Of a stretch of DNA of 64,000 nucleotides, positions 8,789 to 17,197 are shown one piece after another. The stretch comes from Microthrixaceae bacterium. Lineage in GTDB: Bacteria > Actinomycetota > Acidimicrobiia > Acidimicrobiales > Microtrichaceae. The notes under the pieces were generated by a model that had not been told where the DNA came from, searched no databases, and saw only the letters and a list, made by a program, of their open reading frames with translations. The stretch covers positions 186,001 through 250,000 of the forward strand of contig JAMLGM010000001.1 of NCBI GenBank assembly GCA_023957975.1. The letters are read 5' to 3'. A program made the translations under genes and the position numbers. Numbering within the stretch: position 1 is the first letter of the stretch; each line of letters begins with the position of its first letter.

Positions 8789-9654
8789 CCGTTTCACCCG
8801 ATTCCACACCGAGCGACGATCGGGCTCGCGCCGACGACCTGCTCAATGAGCGGGTCCTTGCGGTGCTGCGCTCATCGGAGGAGTTCAGCGACTCCGACCG
8901 GGATCGACATGTTGCACTCGCGATGCGCGCGTTGAACAAGGCCGAGGAACTGGGTGATTCGTCCGGTTCGCAGTCGATCGACCTCGCCGAACAACGATCG
9001 CAGCGACGGCCGGGTTCGACGCGCTCAACGCGTCTGCTCGCGGCGGTGGCAGCCCTCCTCATCGGCTGTCTCGCTGCGGCGATCCTCGTGACGAACACCG
9101 GTCGCTCCGATGACCTCGCCGACCGGGCGGACTCCAACCCCCAAAAAGAGGCGACCGCCGACAAGTCATCCGGGGACGGCGCGGCCGACGGGACAGCACA
9201 CGCACCAGCTACTGCCCCGCCGCCGGTTCCTGACGCCGCTGGGGGTGCCGAATCGACCGAGGAAGCGTCCCGGGCGCTCGGCCAACGGCAACTCGGCGAC
9301 TTCGCAACCCTCGAGGGCTTCGCCGCTGCGGCCATGTCGACGCCAACCTCGGCCGACACCGACGCCCAGGAGTCTGGTTCCCTCGACGACGGGTTCCGCG
9401 ACTCGACCACCGCGAACGAAGCCGCACCAACCGGCGCTCCCCAGACCACTCCATCCGACGCAGCGGATGCAACGTCAGGTGGACCTGGGTCGAATCCGAC
9501 CAACTGCGATGCCTCCTCAATCGCCGGCGTCGTCGATCCAGCGCTGCTGAGTTACGGAACCGTTGCCGGAGTCGGACATCTCGCCTGGATCGACCAGTCC
9601 GACGGTCGCCTCATCACCCTCAATCTGGACGATTGCACGACCGTTCGACACTGA
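8785..9654 (+). CDS. putative anti-sigma-like single-pass membrane protein
   Basis: A 289-residue protein: a charged cytoplasmic N-terminus (about 1-78), one membrane segment (LLAAVAALLIGCLAAAILV), then a long Ala/Thr/Pro/Ser-rich extracytoplasmic region with a C-terminal segment (SIAGVVDPALLSYGTVAGVGHLAWID). The position right after an ECF sigma factor, with start-stop overlap, and the topology suggest an anti-sigma factor, as for Rv3912 after sigM. No zinc-binding HxxxCxxC anti-sigma motif is visible, so it is either a divergent type or not a sigma binder. Confidence 0.6.
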   Translation: MTVSPDSTPSDDRARADDLLNERVLAVLRSSEEFSDSDRDRHVALAMRALNKAEELGDSSGSQSIDLAEQRSQRRPGSTRSTRLLAAVAALLIGCLAAAILVTNTGRSDDLADRADSNPQKEATADKSSGDGAADGTAHAPATAPPPVPDAAGGAESTEEASRALGQRQLGDFATLEGFAAAAMSTPTSADTDAQESGSLDDGFRDSTTANEAAPTGAPQTTPSDAADATSGGPGSNPTNCDASSIAGVVDPALLSYGTVAGVGHLAWIDQSDGRLITLNLDDCTTVRH

Positions 9655-9708
9655 CGGTTCGGTGGTGTTGTAGCAGCCCCATCGGCTGATTGCGTAGAGT
9701 CACTCGCT

Positions 9709-10020
9709 ATGGCCAGCCCTCAGGTGACCCCACCGACGTCCTCGGAGCCCGATTGGACCGATCAGGTCACCGGACTCGTCGTCGACGTCGTCGACTCGAT
9801 CCGCGACAAGACCACCGGTCCGGTGCTCAACGCCGCCCGCGGTGTGGTTTTCGGTCTCATCGCCCTGTTCGTGATCATGATCGTCGCGACCATCGGGCTG
9901 ATCATGTTGGGTCGAGCGCTGTCGTTGCTTCCAGGCCCCGTCTGGACGCTGTATCTCGGACTCGGCGTGCTGTTCAGCGTCGCCGGTCTCGCCGTCATGC
10001 GAATGAGGTTCCCCAAATGA
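9709..10020 (+). CDS. small two-pass membrane protein, unknown function
   Basis: A 103-residue protein with a soluble N-terminus containing an amphipathic stretch ([15 protein letters not shown]), then two hydrophobic segments ([21 protein letters not shown] and [21 protein letters not shown]) and a short basic tail. I do not recognise the family. The ATG at 9709 has TAGAGT (9695-9700) 8 nt upstream and no Shine-Dalgarno, so leaderless translation is likely. Its stop overlaps the trxB start, so it is coupled to thioredoxin reductase. Confidence 0.7.
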   Translation: MASPQVTPPTSSEPDWTDQVTGLVVDVVDSIRDKTTGPVLNAARGVVFGLIALFVIMIVATIGLIMLGRALSLLPGPVWTLYLGLGVLFSVAGLAVMRMRFPK

Positions 10021-10973
10021 GTGAGCATCGTGAGGTCGTCGTCATCGGTTCCGGACCAGCGGGGTTGACCGCCGCTGTGTACACGGCACGGGCGAACCTT
10101 CATCCCGTCGTGCTTGAGGGTGAGCCCTCCTCGACCAGCGATCAACCCGGCGGGCAACTCATGTTGACCACCGACGTCGAGAATTTCCCCGGTTTCCCCG
10201 ATGGCATCACCGGACCTGAATTGATGAGCAACATGCGCGCCCAAGCGCTGCGATTCGGTGCCGACATTCGCACGGTGAAAGCCTCCAAGGTCGATTTCTC
10301 CGAACGCCCCTTCAAAATCTGGGTCGGCGCCACCGACGCCGAACCCACCCTCACCGCCGATGCCGTCATCGTTTCGACCGGCGCCCAGTCGATGATGCTG
10401 GGGCTCGAAGCCGAACAGCGTCTCATCGGCCGCGGCCTCTCGACCTGTGCCACCTGTGACGGATTCTTCTTCCGCGACCGTGAAATCGCGGTGGTCGGCG
10501 GCGGCGATTCGGCGCTCGAAGAGGCGATGTTTCTCACCCGGTTCGCCTCGAAGGTCACGATCATCCACCGTAGAGACGAGCTGCGCGCCAGCAAGATCAT
10601 GCAGGACCGTGCGCATGCCAATGAGAAGATCGAGTTCATGTGGGACACCGTGGTCACCGATATCAACGGTGAGAACTCCGTCGAATCGGTCAGCGTGAAG
10701 AACCTCAAGACCGGCGAGGAGCGAGACATCGACTTCGCCGGAATCTTCGTCGCGATCGGTCACCGGCCCGGTTCCGATCTGTTCCGCGGTCAACTCGAAC
10801 TCAAGGACAACGGCTACATCGTCACCGAGGCGAAGAGCACCAAGACCAGCGTCGAAGGTGTGTTCGCCTGCGGCGATGTTCAGGACGACTACTACCGACA
10901 AGCGATCACCGCGGCCGGCTCGGGCTGTAGCGCCGCCATCGATGCCGAGCGGTGGCTCGAGTCCATCGCCTGA
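10017..10973 (+). CDS. trxB: thioredoxin-disulfide reductase
   Basis: Transfers electrons from NADPH through FAD to thioredoxin. It has the FAD motif [14 protein letters not shown] near the N-terminus, the redox-active CATC at residues 144-147, the NADPH motif [12 protein letters not shown], and the C-terminal FAD segment [27 protein letters not shown]. Length, 318 residues, is normal. It is translated from an ATG that overlaps the stop of the small membrane protein gene. Its partner trxA lies about 1 kb downstream, with a crotonase gene between them. Confidence 0.96.
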   Translation: MSEHREVVVIGSGPAGLTAAVYTARANLHPVVLEGEPSSTSDQPGGQLMLTTDVENFPGFPDGITGPELMSNMRAQALRFGADIRTVKASKVDFSERPFKIWVGATDAEPTLTADAVIVSTGAQSMMLGLEAEQRLIGRGLSTCATCDGFFFRDREIAVVGGGDSALEEAMFLTRFASKVTIIHRRDELRASKIMQDRAHANEKIEFMWDTVVTDINGENSVESVSVKNLKTGEERDIDFAGIFVAIGHRPGSDLFRGQLELKDNGYIVTEAKSTKTSVEGVFACGDVQDDYYRQAITAAGSGCSAAIDAERWLESIA

Positions 10974-10997
10974 TCCTCACCGACCCTGAAGGCACAC

Positions 10998-11846
10998 ATG
11001 TCTGACAACGACACCGACGCGGTACGCGACGTCGACGCGCTCATCCACTACGAACTCGCCGACGGAATCGCCCGCATCACCATCAACGCCCCGAACAGAG
11101 GTAACGCTCTCGCCGCTGACATGCGCGATCGGCTCACCGAACGGTTCGACGAGGCCTCTGAGGACCTAAAGGTCCGAGCGGTGGTTCTTCGAGGAGCAGG
11201 CGAACGTCATTTCTGCACCGGGGCAGATCTCGGCGGGCCACAAAAGCCCGGGCCCCAACGCCCCGAAGACGCTCCAGACCGGGCCCCTGGCGATGCCGCT
11301 CGCCTCATCCGGCGCGGATGGCAGCGCCTTGTGGCGTCGGTACTCGACTGCGAAAAGCCAGTCATCGCTGCGGTCAACGGGACCGCCGCCGGCGGCGGGG
11401 CTCAGCTGGCATTGGCGTGCGATCTCGTCGTGATGGACGAAGGTGCGAAGTTCATCCAAGCGTTCATCCGACGCGGGATCATGCCTGACGCCGGAGGTGC
11501 CTACCTCCTGCCGCGACTCGTCGGTCTGCACCGAGCCAAGGAACTCATGTTCCTCGGCGGCGACGTGAACGCCGCCGAGGCCGACAGGATCGGTTTGGTC
11601 AATCGAGTCGTACCGACCGATGAACTCGCCGCCACGGTCGACGAGTTGGCCCAACGGCTCGCGGCACTTCCGACCCGATCCATCGCCTACACGAAACGGC
11701 TGACGAACCGGAGTTTTGAATCCAGTCGCGAACAGTCATTCGACGACGAAGCGATCTTTCAGGAAGCGATCACGAACACCGAGGACTGCCGAGAAGGCCT
11801 CGCTGCCTTCGCTCAGCGGCGCGACCCGCAGTTCAAGGGCTGGTAG
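10998..11846 (+). CDS. enoyl-CoA hydratase/isomerase (crotonase) family protein
   Basis: A 282-residue crotonase. The first oxyanion-hole motif is HFCTGADLGG, the second is NGTAAGGGAQLALACDLVVM, and the active-site loop reads RRGIMPDAGGAYLLPRLVG. The Asp in MPDAGG with no matching hydratase Glu pair resembles PaaG-type isomerases rather than classic hydratases. The substrate is unknown. A GAAGG ribosome site precedes the ATG. It interrupts the trxB-trxA pair that is adjacent in most Actinobacteria, so its presence here looks like an insertion into the block. Confidence 0.87.
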   Translation: MSDNDTDAVRDVDALIHYELADGIARITINAPNRGNALAADMRDRLTERFDEASEDLKVRAVVLRGAGERHFCTGADLGGPQKPGPQRPEDAPDRAPGDAARLIRRGWQRLVASVLDCEKPVIAAVNGTAAGGGAQLALACDLVVMDEGAKFIQAFIRRGIMPDAGGAYLLPRLVGLHRAKELMFLGGDVNAAEADRIGLVNRVVPTDELAATVDELAQRLAALPTRSIAYTKRLTNRSFESSREQSFDDEAIFQEAITNTEDCREGLAAFAQRRDPQFKGW

Positions 11847-11931
11847 ACCGCGGCCAACATCGGGCGATACGGAATGGTTCCGCCCCGACGGTTGTTGTTG
11901 ACAATCGATCCCCCCAACGAAAGGACCACCG

Positions 11932-12258
11932 ATGGCAGAGGGACTCGCACAACTCACTGAGGCAACGTTCGCCGAGGAAATTGGATCCTCAGAGGTACCC
12001 GTACTCGTGGACTTCTGGGCGACTTGGTGCAAGCCGTGCCTCATGGTTGCCCCCATTCTTGAGGAGATCGCCGACGAACAGGCTGACCAACTCAAAATCG
12101 TCAAGGTCGATGTCGACGCGAATCCGACGCTCGCTCGTCAGTTCGATGTCATGAGCATTCCCACGATGATCCTGTTCAAGGACGGTCAGCCTGAGCTCAA
12201 ACTCGTTGGGGCAAAGGGCAAGGCGCAGCTCGTCCAGGAGCTCTCGGCACACCTGTAA
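11932..12258 (+). CDS. trxA: thioredoxin with WCKPC active site
   Basis: A 108-residue thioredoxin: the active site is W32-C33-K34-P35-C36 within VDFWATWCKPC, and the cis-proline loop is SIPTMILF. The usual Gly between the cysteines is Lys, a variant that can raise the redox potential; the effect here is not known. The start is well supported by AAAGGA about 8 nt upstream. It is expected to be reduced by the TrxB encoded upstream and to serve general disulfide reduction in the cytoplasm. Confidence 0.96.
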   Translation: MAEGLAQLTEATFAEEIGSSEVPVLVDFWATWCKPCLMVAPILEEIADEQADQLKIVKVDVDANPTLARQFDVMSIPTMILFKDGQPELKLVGAKGKAQLVQELSAHL

Positions 12259-12315
12259 TCTCATTGTCGGTCGGTGTCGTCGCCACCGGCGACGCCGACG
12301 CCTTGAGGTACCAAC

Positions 12316-13281
12316 ATGTCGCCACGACCGATGAGCACCGATACCAGCCTCACCGGCGCCGAGCTCACCGACCGTCTCCAACGTCTCGGCATGCTTCCGA
12401 CCACGGGAACGCCCGACGATGCCGTCCTGCGCGACGGCATCGCAGCATTTCAACGCTCGCGTGGACTCGACGTCACCGGGGAGGTCGACCCTGTCACCTT
12501 GGGCGCGCTCGACGAGGCCACCTACAGCTTCGGCGACCGGCCGCTCTATCTCACCTCACCGATGCTTCGTGGTGAAGATGTCTCCTGGCTCCAATTGCGC
12601 CTCGGTTCCCTGGGATTCGACGCCGGACGGGTAGATGGAATCTTCGGCCCGAACACCCAACAGGCGCTTTGCGAGTTTCAACGCAACGTTGATCTCGTCG
12701 TCGACGGAGTCTGCGCCAGAGACACGGTCGCACAGCTGAACCGCCTGTCCTCCAGGATGGGAAATCTCTCCGTCGCCGGTCTACGTGAACGAGAGTCGTT
12801 GTCGAGACGTACCACCGATCTCAGCGGCCTTCACATCGCGGTCGTCGCGCTGGGGGACGATCCGCAATTGACCGGAGCGATCGCATCATCGCTCAGCGAT
12901 TCCTCAGCATCTGTATCGGTCCAAACCGCCCACGACTGGTCAGATCTCGCCGCCTACACGAACAACGTCCGGGCCGATGTATGCATCGCAATCGAACTTG
13001 TGTACGAGTCGGTCTTGGATCTGGCGTACTTCGGAACCGACGGGTTCGAGTCTCACGCCGGCCGCGCTCTCGCAGAGACGCTCCTGCGTCAGCTTCCCCA
13101 GAACCCCGCCTGGGGACCCTGCGTCGCTCAGGCGATGAGGCTCCCGATACTTCGCGAAACCCGCTGCCCCACCGTCCGCCTCCGCCTCGGCCCGAGCGAG
13201 GACGTGACCGAACAGAGTTCGCTTCTTGTCGCAGCCGTCGGGCGGAGTCTACGGCTGTGGGTCTCACGCGATCACGACTAG
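12316..13281 (+). CDS. CwlM-like peptidoglycan-binding protein with degenerate amidase domain
   Basis: A 321-residue protein in the synteny position of mycobacterial CwlM (Rv3915). Two peptidoglycan-binding repeats occupy about residues 15-75 and 83-140 (repeat 2: WLQLRLGSLGFDAGRVDGIFGPNTQQAL). Residues about 165-315 follow the amidase_3 fold, but the first zinc-ligand segment (normally DxGHGG) reads VVALGDDPQ, and the SIHxN segment reads IAIELVYES; only the late catalytic-Glu region (PILRETRCPTVRLRLG) is kept. No signal peptide is visible. This fits a cytoplasmic regulatory pseudo-enzyme as described for CwlM with MurA. An alternative start is the ATG at 12331. Confidence 0.75.
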   Translation: MSPRPMSTDTSLTGAELTDRLQRLGMLPTTGTPDDAVLRDGIAAFQRSRGLDVTGEVDPVTLGALDEATYSFGDRPLYLTSPMLRGEDVSWLQLRLGSLGFDAGRVDGIFGPNTQQALCEFQRNVDLVVDGVCARDTVAQLNRLSSRMGNLSVAGLRERESLSRRTTDLSGLHIAVVALGDDPQLTGAIASSLSDSSASVSVQTAHDWSDLAAYTNNVRADVCIAIELVYESVLDLAYFGTDGFESHAGRALAETLLRQLPQNPAWGPCVAQAMRLPILRETRCPTVRLRLGPSEDVTEQSSLLVAAVGRSLRLWVSRDHD

Positions 13282-13391
13282 CGCCGTGGCAAGAGTGCCA
13301 CGAGCTGGATCCATCACAGCGGCGTGAACCCACCAGCTGGGCTTGAGTGAAGCACAGCGAAACGACATCAACCTGAACTGACGGGTCAGCT

Positions 13392-13424
13392 TTATCCCCA
13401 GTTTTACCCACAACCTGTGGATGA
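13392..13424. promoter_or_regulatory. cluster of three DnaA-box-like 9-mers
   Basis: Three 9-mers each differ from TTATCCACA at one position: TTATCCCCA (13392-13400), TTACCCACA (13404-13412) and TGTGGATGA read in reverse (13416-13424, TCATCCACA). They lie in the gap between the convergent ends of the cwlM-like gene and parB, where no promoter is needed. The density is higher than in the dnaA promoter. It could titrate DnaA or be an accessory part of the origin. Confidence 0.55.
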
Positions 13425-13476
13425 AGGTGAGTGGTTCAACCCTCAGGCTCTAGTACTACCTCATCTTCAACCCTGA

Positions 13477-14388
13477 TCAGGACGTGGATGCGATGATTCG
13501 GTAGATGCGCTCAAGGTCTTCCAGGTTGGCAAACTCGATCTGCATCTTGCCGTGCTTCGCGCCCATCTCGACCTTCACTCGAGTGTCAAGCCGTGAGGAA
13601 AGCAGTTCTTCCAACTCGAGGAGCCCGGGGGGTCGGAGCTTCTTCGGGGACGGGTTCTTCGACCCACCACCGAGTTGAGACTCGACCTCCTCCCGCTGGC
13701 GGATGATCTCCTCGGTCGCCCGCACTGACAGGTCCTCCGCCACGATACGTTTCGCGAGCGCCTCCTGGTACGCGCGATCGGGGGTCGACAGGAGGACCTT
13801 CGCATGGCCGGCCGACAACTCCCCGTCAGAGACCGCGCGTTGAACCACGGGAGGAAGCTGAAAGAGCCGCAGCAGATTCGTAACGGCGCTACGCGATTTA
13901 CCCACCCGGTGCGACACCTGCTCCTGGGTCAACCCGAAGTCGTCGATCAGTTGCTGGTAGGCAGCCGCCTCTTCGAGTGGATTCAAGTCCTGCCGATGGA
14001 GGTTCTCGACCACCGCCTGCTCGAGTGCACCCAACTCTTCCACCGTGCGGACAATCGCAGGGATGGTCTGAAGTCCGGCGCGGCGAGCCGCACGCCAGCG
14101 GCGCTCGCCGGCAATCAACTCAAACTGACCCGGATTCTCTCCCGGTCGCACCAAGATCGGCTGCAGCACGCCGAGCGATCGAACAGACTCCACCAACGAG
14201 CTGAGCTGCTCCTCGTCGAAGACCGAACGTGGCTGATGACGGTTCGCCTCAATACTCGAGACGGGAAGTTCTCGCAGACCCTCAACTGAACCGTGAGCCT
14301 GTGAGCTTTCAGCTGCGGTTGCGCTCGCCGCGCTCTCGGTCGGAATGAGCGCTTCGAGCCCTCGACCTAATCCACTACGACGAGACAC
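13477..14388 (-). CDS. parB: chromosome partitioning protein ParB
   Basis: CTP-dependent clamp that loads at parS and spreads to build the partition complex. The family elements are present: N-terminal RRSGLGRGLEALIP (ParA-contacting start), ELPVSSIEANRHQPR, the CTP-binding GERRWRAARRAG and the ENLHRQDLNPLEEA motif, a helix-turn-helix around LTQEQVSHRVGKSRSAVTNLLRL, and a C-terminal dimerisation region. The GTG at 14388 is supported by GGGAGG about 8 nt upstream. It overlaps the end of parA by 14 bp, so the two are coupled. Two parS sites lie 1.5-2 kb away, upstream of parA. Confidence 0.96.
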   Translation of the reverse strand: MSRRSGLGRGLEALIPTESAASATAAESSQAHGSVEGLRELPVSSIEANRHQPRSVFDEEQLSSLVESVRSLGVLQPILVRPGENPGQFELIAGERRWRAARRAGLQTIPAIVRTVEELGALEQAVVENLHRQDLNPLEEAAAYQQLIDDFGLTQEQVSHRVGKSRSAVTNLLRLFQLPPVVQRAVSDGELSAGHAKVLLSTPDRAYQEALAKRIVAEDLSVRATEEIIRQREEVESQLGGGSKNPSPKKLRPPGLLELEELLSSRLDTRVKVEMGAKHGKMQIEFANLEDLERIYRIIASTS

Positions 14389-15712
14389 GATGGACCTCCC
14401 TGGCCAGTTCTCTATAGGCGACGGCTCCACGCGAACTCGGGTCGAAGGTCGTAATCGGTTGACCGTATGACGGCGCCTCCGACAACCGGACATTTCGCGG
14501 TATCACGTTACGACACACGACGCTGCCAAAATGCTCGCGGACTTCTGCGGACACCTGCTCGGCGAGCTTCGTCCGACCGTCGTACATCACCAAGACAATC
14601 GAACTGAGTTCAAGCGATGTGTTCAGATTCTTCTGAACGAGGTTGATGTTCCGAATCAGCTGACCCAGACCTTCCAGGGCGTAGTACTCGCACTGAATCG
14701 GAACCATCACCTCGTCGGCCGCCGCAAGCGCGTTCACCGTCAACAGTCCTAGCGAGGGTGGACAGTCGATCAGAATGTAGTCGTAGTCGTCGCGGACCTG
14801 ATGAATCGCGTTGCGAAGCCGCAACTCGCGACTCATCACCGGCACCAACTCAATCTCCGCCCCGGCGAGGTCAAGTGACGCGGGGGCGATGAACAGGTTG
14901 CGCACCGCGGTCGACTCAACGCAGTCCTCGAGTGGTACATCAGCGAGGAGAACGTCGTAGATGCTGTAGTCGAGAACGCGCGAGTTGATTCCCAAACCCG
15001 TCGTCGCATTGCCTTGGGGGTCGAGATCGATCACCAGCACGCGGTGTTCGTCTTCAGCGAGAGCCGCCCCGAGATTCACTGTCGTCGTGGTCTTGCCGAC
15101 GCCACCCTTCTGATTCGCGATGGCAACGACGCGCGGAAGTGGTCGTCTCGGCCGGTCGTCCTCCACTGGAGGCTCCATGACCGGTGGTGCGGGTGCGTCT
15201 GGGTCAGCATCCTCGGCCTCTGGGTCGAGTACCAGCGTTCCTCCATGGTGTTCCACCACCACGGCCTCGTATTCCGGCACCGGCCCGATCGACGGTGGCG
15301 CCTGGTACATCGTTGGAGCGTCAGGAGCAACGAACGGCGTCGTCGTCCGGAAGTCCGGTGTCGACACCGGCTCGGTCGGCGACTCCGTTGACGGTCGTTC
15401 CACGACAGGCGGTGCCCAACCCCCGGCCGTCTCTCGCGTCACGGTCTCCAGTACCACGTCCTCACGAGGCTCAGACATCGGGAGTGGAACCCGGCCGAGA
15501 GGCTGCGGGGCCGATTCCGAGAGTGTGCTTGAAGCGCCCAGATCCGCCGGCTCCGGCTCTGCGGGCACGGGAGAAGGATCTGAAGGTGGCACCCACGACT
15601 GTGGCGCCGGGTTTGATTCTGTATCGGAATCGGTGTCGGGTTCGGAGGTCGGGACCGGGCGTTCCCAGGTTCGACGCCACCCGAAATCGCTCGGAGACTG
15701 ATCGTTGGTCAA
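14375..15712 (-). CDS. parA: chromosome partitioning ATPase ParA with long disordered N-terminus
   Basis: Residues from about 195 on are a typical Soj/ParA ATPase: deviant Walker A KGGVGKTTTT (Lys202 on), the switch I DLDPQGNATTGLG, Walker B ILIDCPPSLGLLTVNAL, and MYDGRTKLAEQV with the late ARLSEAPSYGQP-type segment. It binds DNA non-specifically and drives ParB-parS segregation. The first ~190 residues are acidic, Pro/Ser/Thr-rich and likely disordered, unusual for ParA. The TTG at 15712 has GGGGAG 6-7 nt upstream; a GTG at 15736 would add 8 residues without a better site. Confidence 0.93.
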   Translation of the reverse strand: MTNDQSPSDFGWRRTWERPVPTSEPDTDSDTESNPAPQSWVPPSDPSPVPAEPEPADLGASSTLSESAPQPLGRVPLPMSEPREDVVLETVTRETAGGWAPPVVERPSTESPTEPVSTPDFRTTTPFVAPDAPTMYQAPPSIGPVPEYEAVVVEHHGGTLVLDPEAEDADPDAPAPPVMEPPVEDDRPRRPLPRVVAIANQKGGVGKTTTTVNLGAALAEDEHRVLVIDLDPQGNATTGLGINSRVLDYSIYDVLLADVPLEDCVESTAVRNLFIAPASLDLAGAEIELVPVMSRELRLRNAIHQVRDDYDYILIDCPPSLGLLTVNALAAADEVMVPIQCEYYALEGLGQLIRNINLVQKNLNTSLELSSIVLVMYDGRTKLAEQVSAEVREHFGSVVCRNVIPRNVRLSEAPSYGQPITTFDPSSRGAVAYRELAREVHRVSS

Positions 15713-15844
15713 GATTGCTCCCCACGGATGGTTCACGCGTGGCCGGGCAACCCCTGCCGCGCGTAGACATACTTCCCCCTCAGACGTCGCGAGTCAAGGA
15801 CCCTCAGAGGAGCCGTGTGCCTCACACCCTGCTCACCAAGCCGA

Positions 15845-15860
15845 TGTTCCACGTGGAACA
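15845..15860. promoter_or_regulatory. parS site 1
   Basis: A perfect 16-bp palindrome TGTTCCACGTGGAACA, extended by one more A/T pair on each side. It matches the bacterial parS consensus (TGTTNCACGTGAAACA type) and lies 132 bp upstream of the parA start. It should be a loading site for the ParB encoded next door. Confidence 0.93.
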
Positions 15861-16348
15861 TTCACCGCCAACTCTGAGGTCGACGGAGGTCATTGCGCGA
15901 TCCTCGGTTGGTGATCTCCGATTCGTCGCCTGGTGTTGATCTCAAATCCGAGTCACAGACCCCGCCGTTCAGGACCCGCCTTTCCTGAGCAACATCGGTC
16001 TGCGATGGTCGCCTCGATCGTACCGTCGGGCCGAGAGGCTGGTTCCCTGCACGACCCGCTCGTTGTCCACTCGGTGGCTCCGCCACCTCGGAACCTCCAC
16101 GCGTCCCCGCATGCTTCCGCGCCTAGGACTGTCCTGTGTTGAGGTCCCCTCCAACTCCAAACGCGACGTTGCCGCGAGGTCATGGTATTCGTCCGCAACT
16201 TCCTCACTGTCGGTCAAGGACCTGACCCACAACACAACCACCATTCAGGCGTGGTTGTTCGGCACGTGTGGTCCAGGAGGCAAGCCGCCCAGCACCTCGG
16301 CTATCAGAATCCGAGCGCTCTGAGGGTTCTGTTTCGGGTAGTCAGAGA

Positions 16349-16364
16349 TGTTCCACGTGGAACA
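16349..16364. promoter_or_regulatory. parS site 2
   Basis: A second exact copy of TGTTCCACGTGGAACA, 504 bp from the first and just downstream of the rsmG stop codon. Multiple parS sites near oriC are normal for chromosomal ParABS systems. Outside the core the two copies share only the preceding A. Confidence 0.93.
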
Positions 16365-16470
16365 GTCGCACCGCCTCGCGTCTGCACGATTCGCTCTGCG
16401 GTACCACTGCACCGATGTGTGTGCCGAGAGTCGTCTGTTCTCAACGATCCCGAATTCGGCTGTCCGCGAA

Positions 16471-17103
16471 TCAGTGGCTCTCGAAGAGGGGATGGCGTGC
16501 CGGGACCCCAACCCCGCGGGGGTAGCTGTCCGGGAGAGGCGCAACTCGACGCAGTGCTTGAATCCTTGTGTGCTTGTAGTTGATCCCAGCCTCCGCAGCG
16601 AGGCCCAGTTGACTGAGGCCCTCCGTCGGCCAACGGTCGCGGCGATCGGTCGGTTCGCTGACCAACAACACACCACCGGGGCGTAGGAATCCAACCCCGC
16701 ACTCGGCAGTGACGGCCGGTGGGGCGAAGCTCCGGACCACGACCACGTCGAAACTTGCGCGCAGCGTCGGGTCGTGGGCCAACTCTTCAGCTCGTCCCAA
16801 TCGCGTACTCACTCGTTCGTTCCAAGCTCCAACCCGGACTGCATCGCGCAAGAATGCGATGCGTTTCGACATCGCATCAAGTAACACGACTCGTAGATCG
16901 TCGCGTTCCTCCGCCAACACAAGCCCAGGTACTCCGCCTCCGGAGCCGAGGTCCAACACGTCGGCGTTGAGCGGAATCAGTGGATCGAAGCAGCGGGCGT
17001 TGCGGACGTGTTGTTCTATGTCTCCAGGACCGAGAAATCCGAGTGAGCGGCTTCGCTCGAGCACCGACCGCAGCGATTCAGGGATGGGTGGTTCATCGGG
17101 CAT
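16471..17103 (-). CDS. rsmG: 16S rRNA (guanine(527)-N(7))-methyltransferase RsmG
   Basis: Methylates G527 (E. coli numbering) of 16S rRNA. The SAM motif DVLDLGSGGGVPGLVLA and the following LLDAMSKRIAFL, plus VVVRSFAPP, are characteristic of RsmG/GidB. Length, 210 residues, is typical. The ATG at 17103 has TAACAT (minus strand, 17110-17115) 6 nt upstream and no Shine-Dalgarno, so a separate leaderless promoter after the jag terminator is likely. It lies in the usual place between jag and parA. Confidence 0.94.
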   Translation of the reverse strand: MPDEPPIPESLRSVLERSRSLGFLGPGDIEQHVRNARCFDPLIPLNADVLDLGSGGGVPGLVLAEERDDLRVVLLDAMSKRIAFLRDAVRVGAWNERVSTRLGRAEELAHDPTLRASFDVVVVRSFAPPAVTAECGVGFLRPGGVLLVSEPTDRRDRWPTEGLSQLGLAAEAGINYKHTRIQALRRVAPLPDSYPRGVGVPARHPLFESH

Positions 17104-17147
17104 TGGACCATGTTACGACCCCGACGGGTATGCCGACCCCTAGACGC

Positions 17148-17177
17148 GACGATGCCCCGCCAAGGCGGGGCATCGTC
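17148..17177 (-). terminator. hairpin terminator after jag
   Basis: A 14-bp perfect inverted repeat (left arm 17148-17161, right arm 17164-17177) separated by AA, 20 bp beyond the jag stop codon on the minus strand. No clear T-run follows. Very GC-rich, it should end or attenuate the rpmH-jag transcript before rsmG. Confidence 0.65.
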
Positions 17178-17197
17178 AGCAGGTGAGTAGCGGGCGG

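Larger units (their letters stand above)
15713..16470. other. gene-free parS region
   Basis: About 760 bp between the start of parA and the end of rsmG with no protein gene that I can support; short frames here lack ribosome sites, domains or conserved features. It carries two perfect parS palindromes 504 bp apart. Hairpin potential is visible in several places, for example AACCAC ... GTGGTT near 16236-16257. The promoter of parAB should lie at its parA end, but I cannot name it. Confidence 0.6.

Noticed and set aside
16182..16583. 133-codon plus-strand frame in the parS region
   Set aside because: Runs into rsmG on the opposite strand, contains parS 2, and shows no family features or ribosome site.
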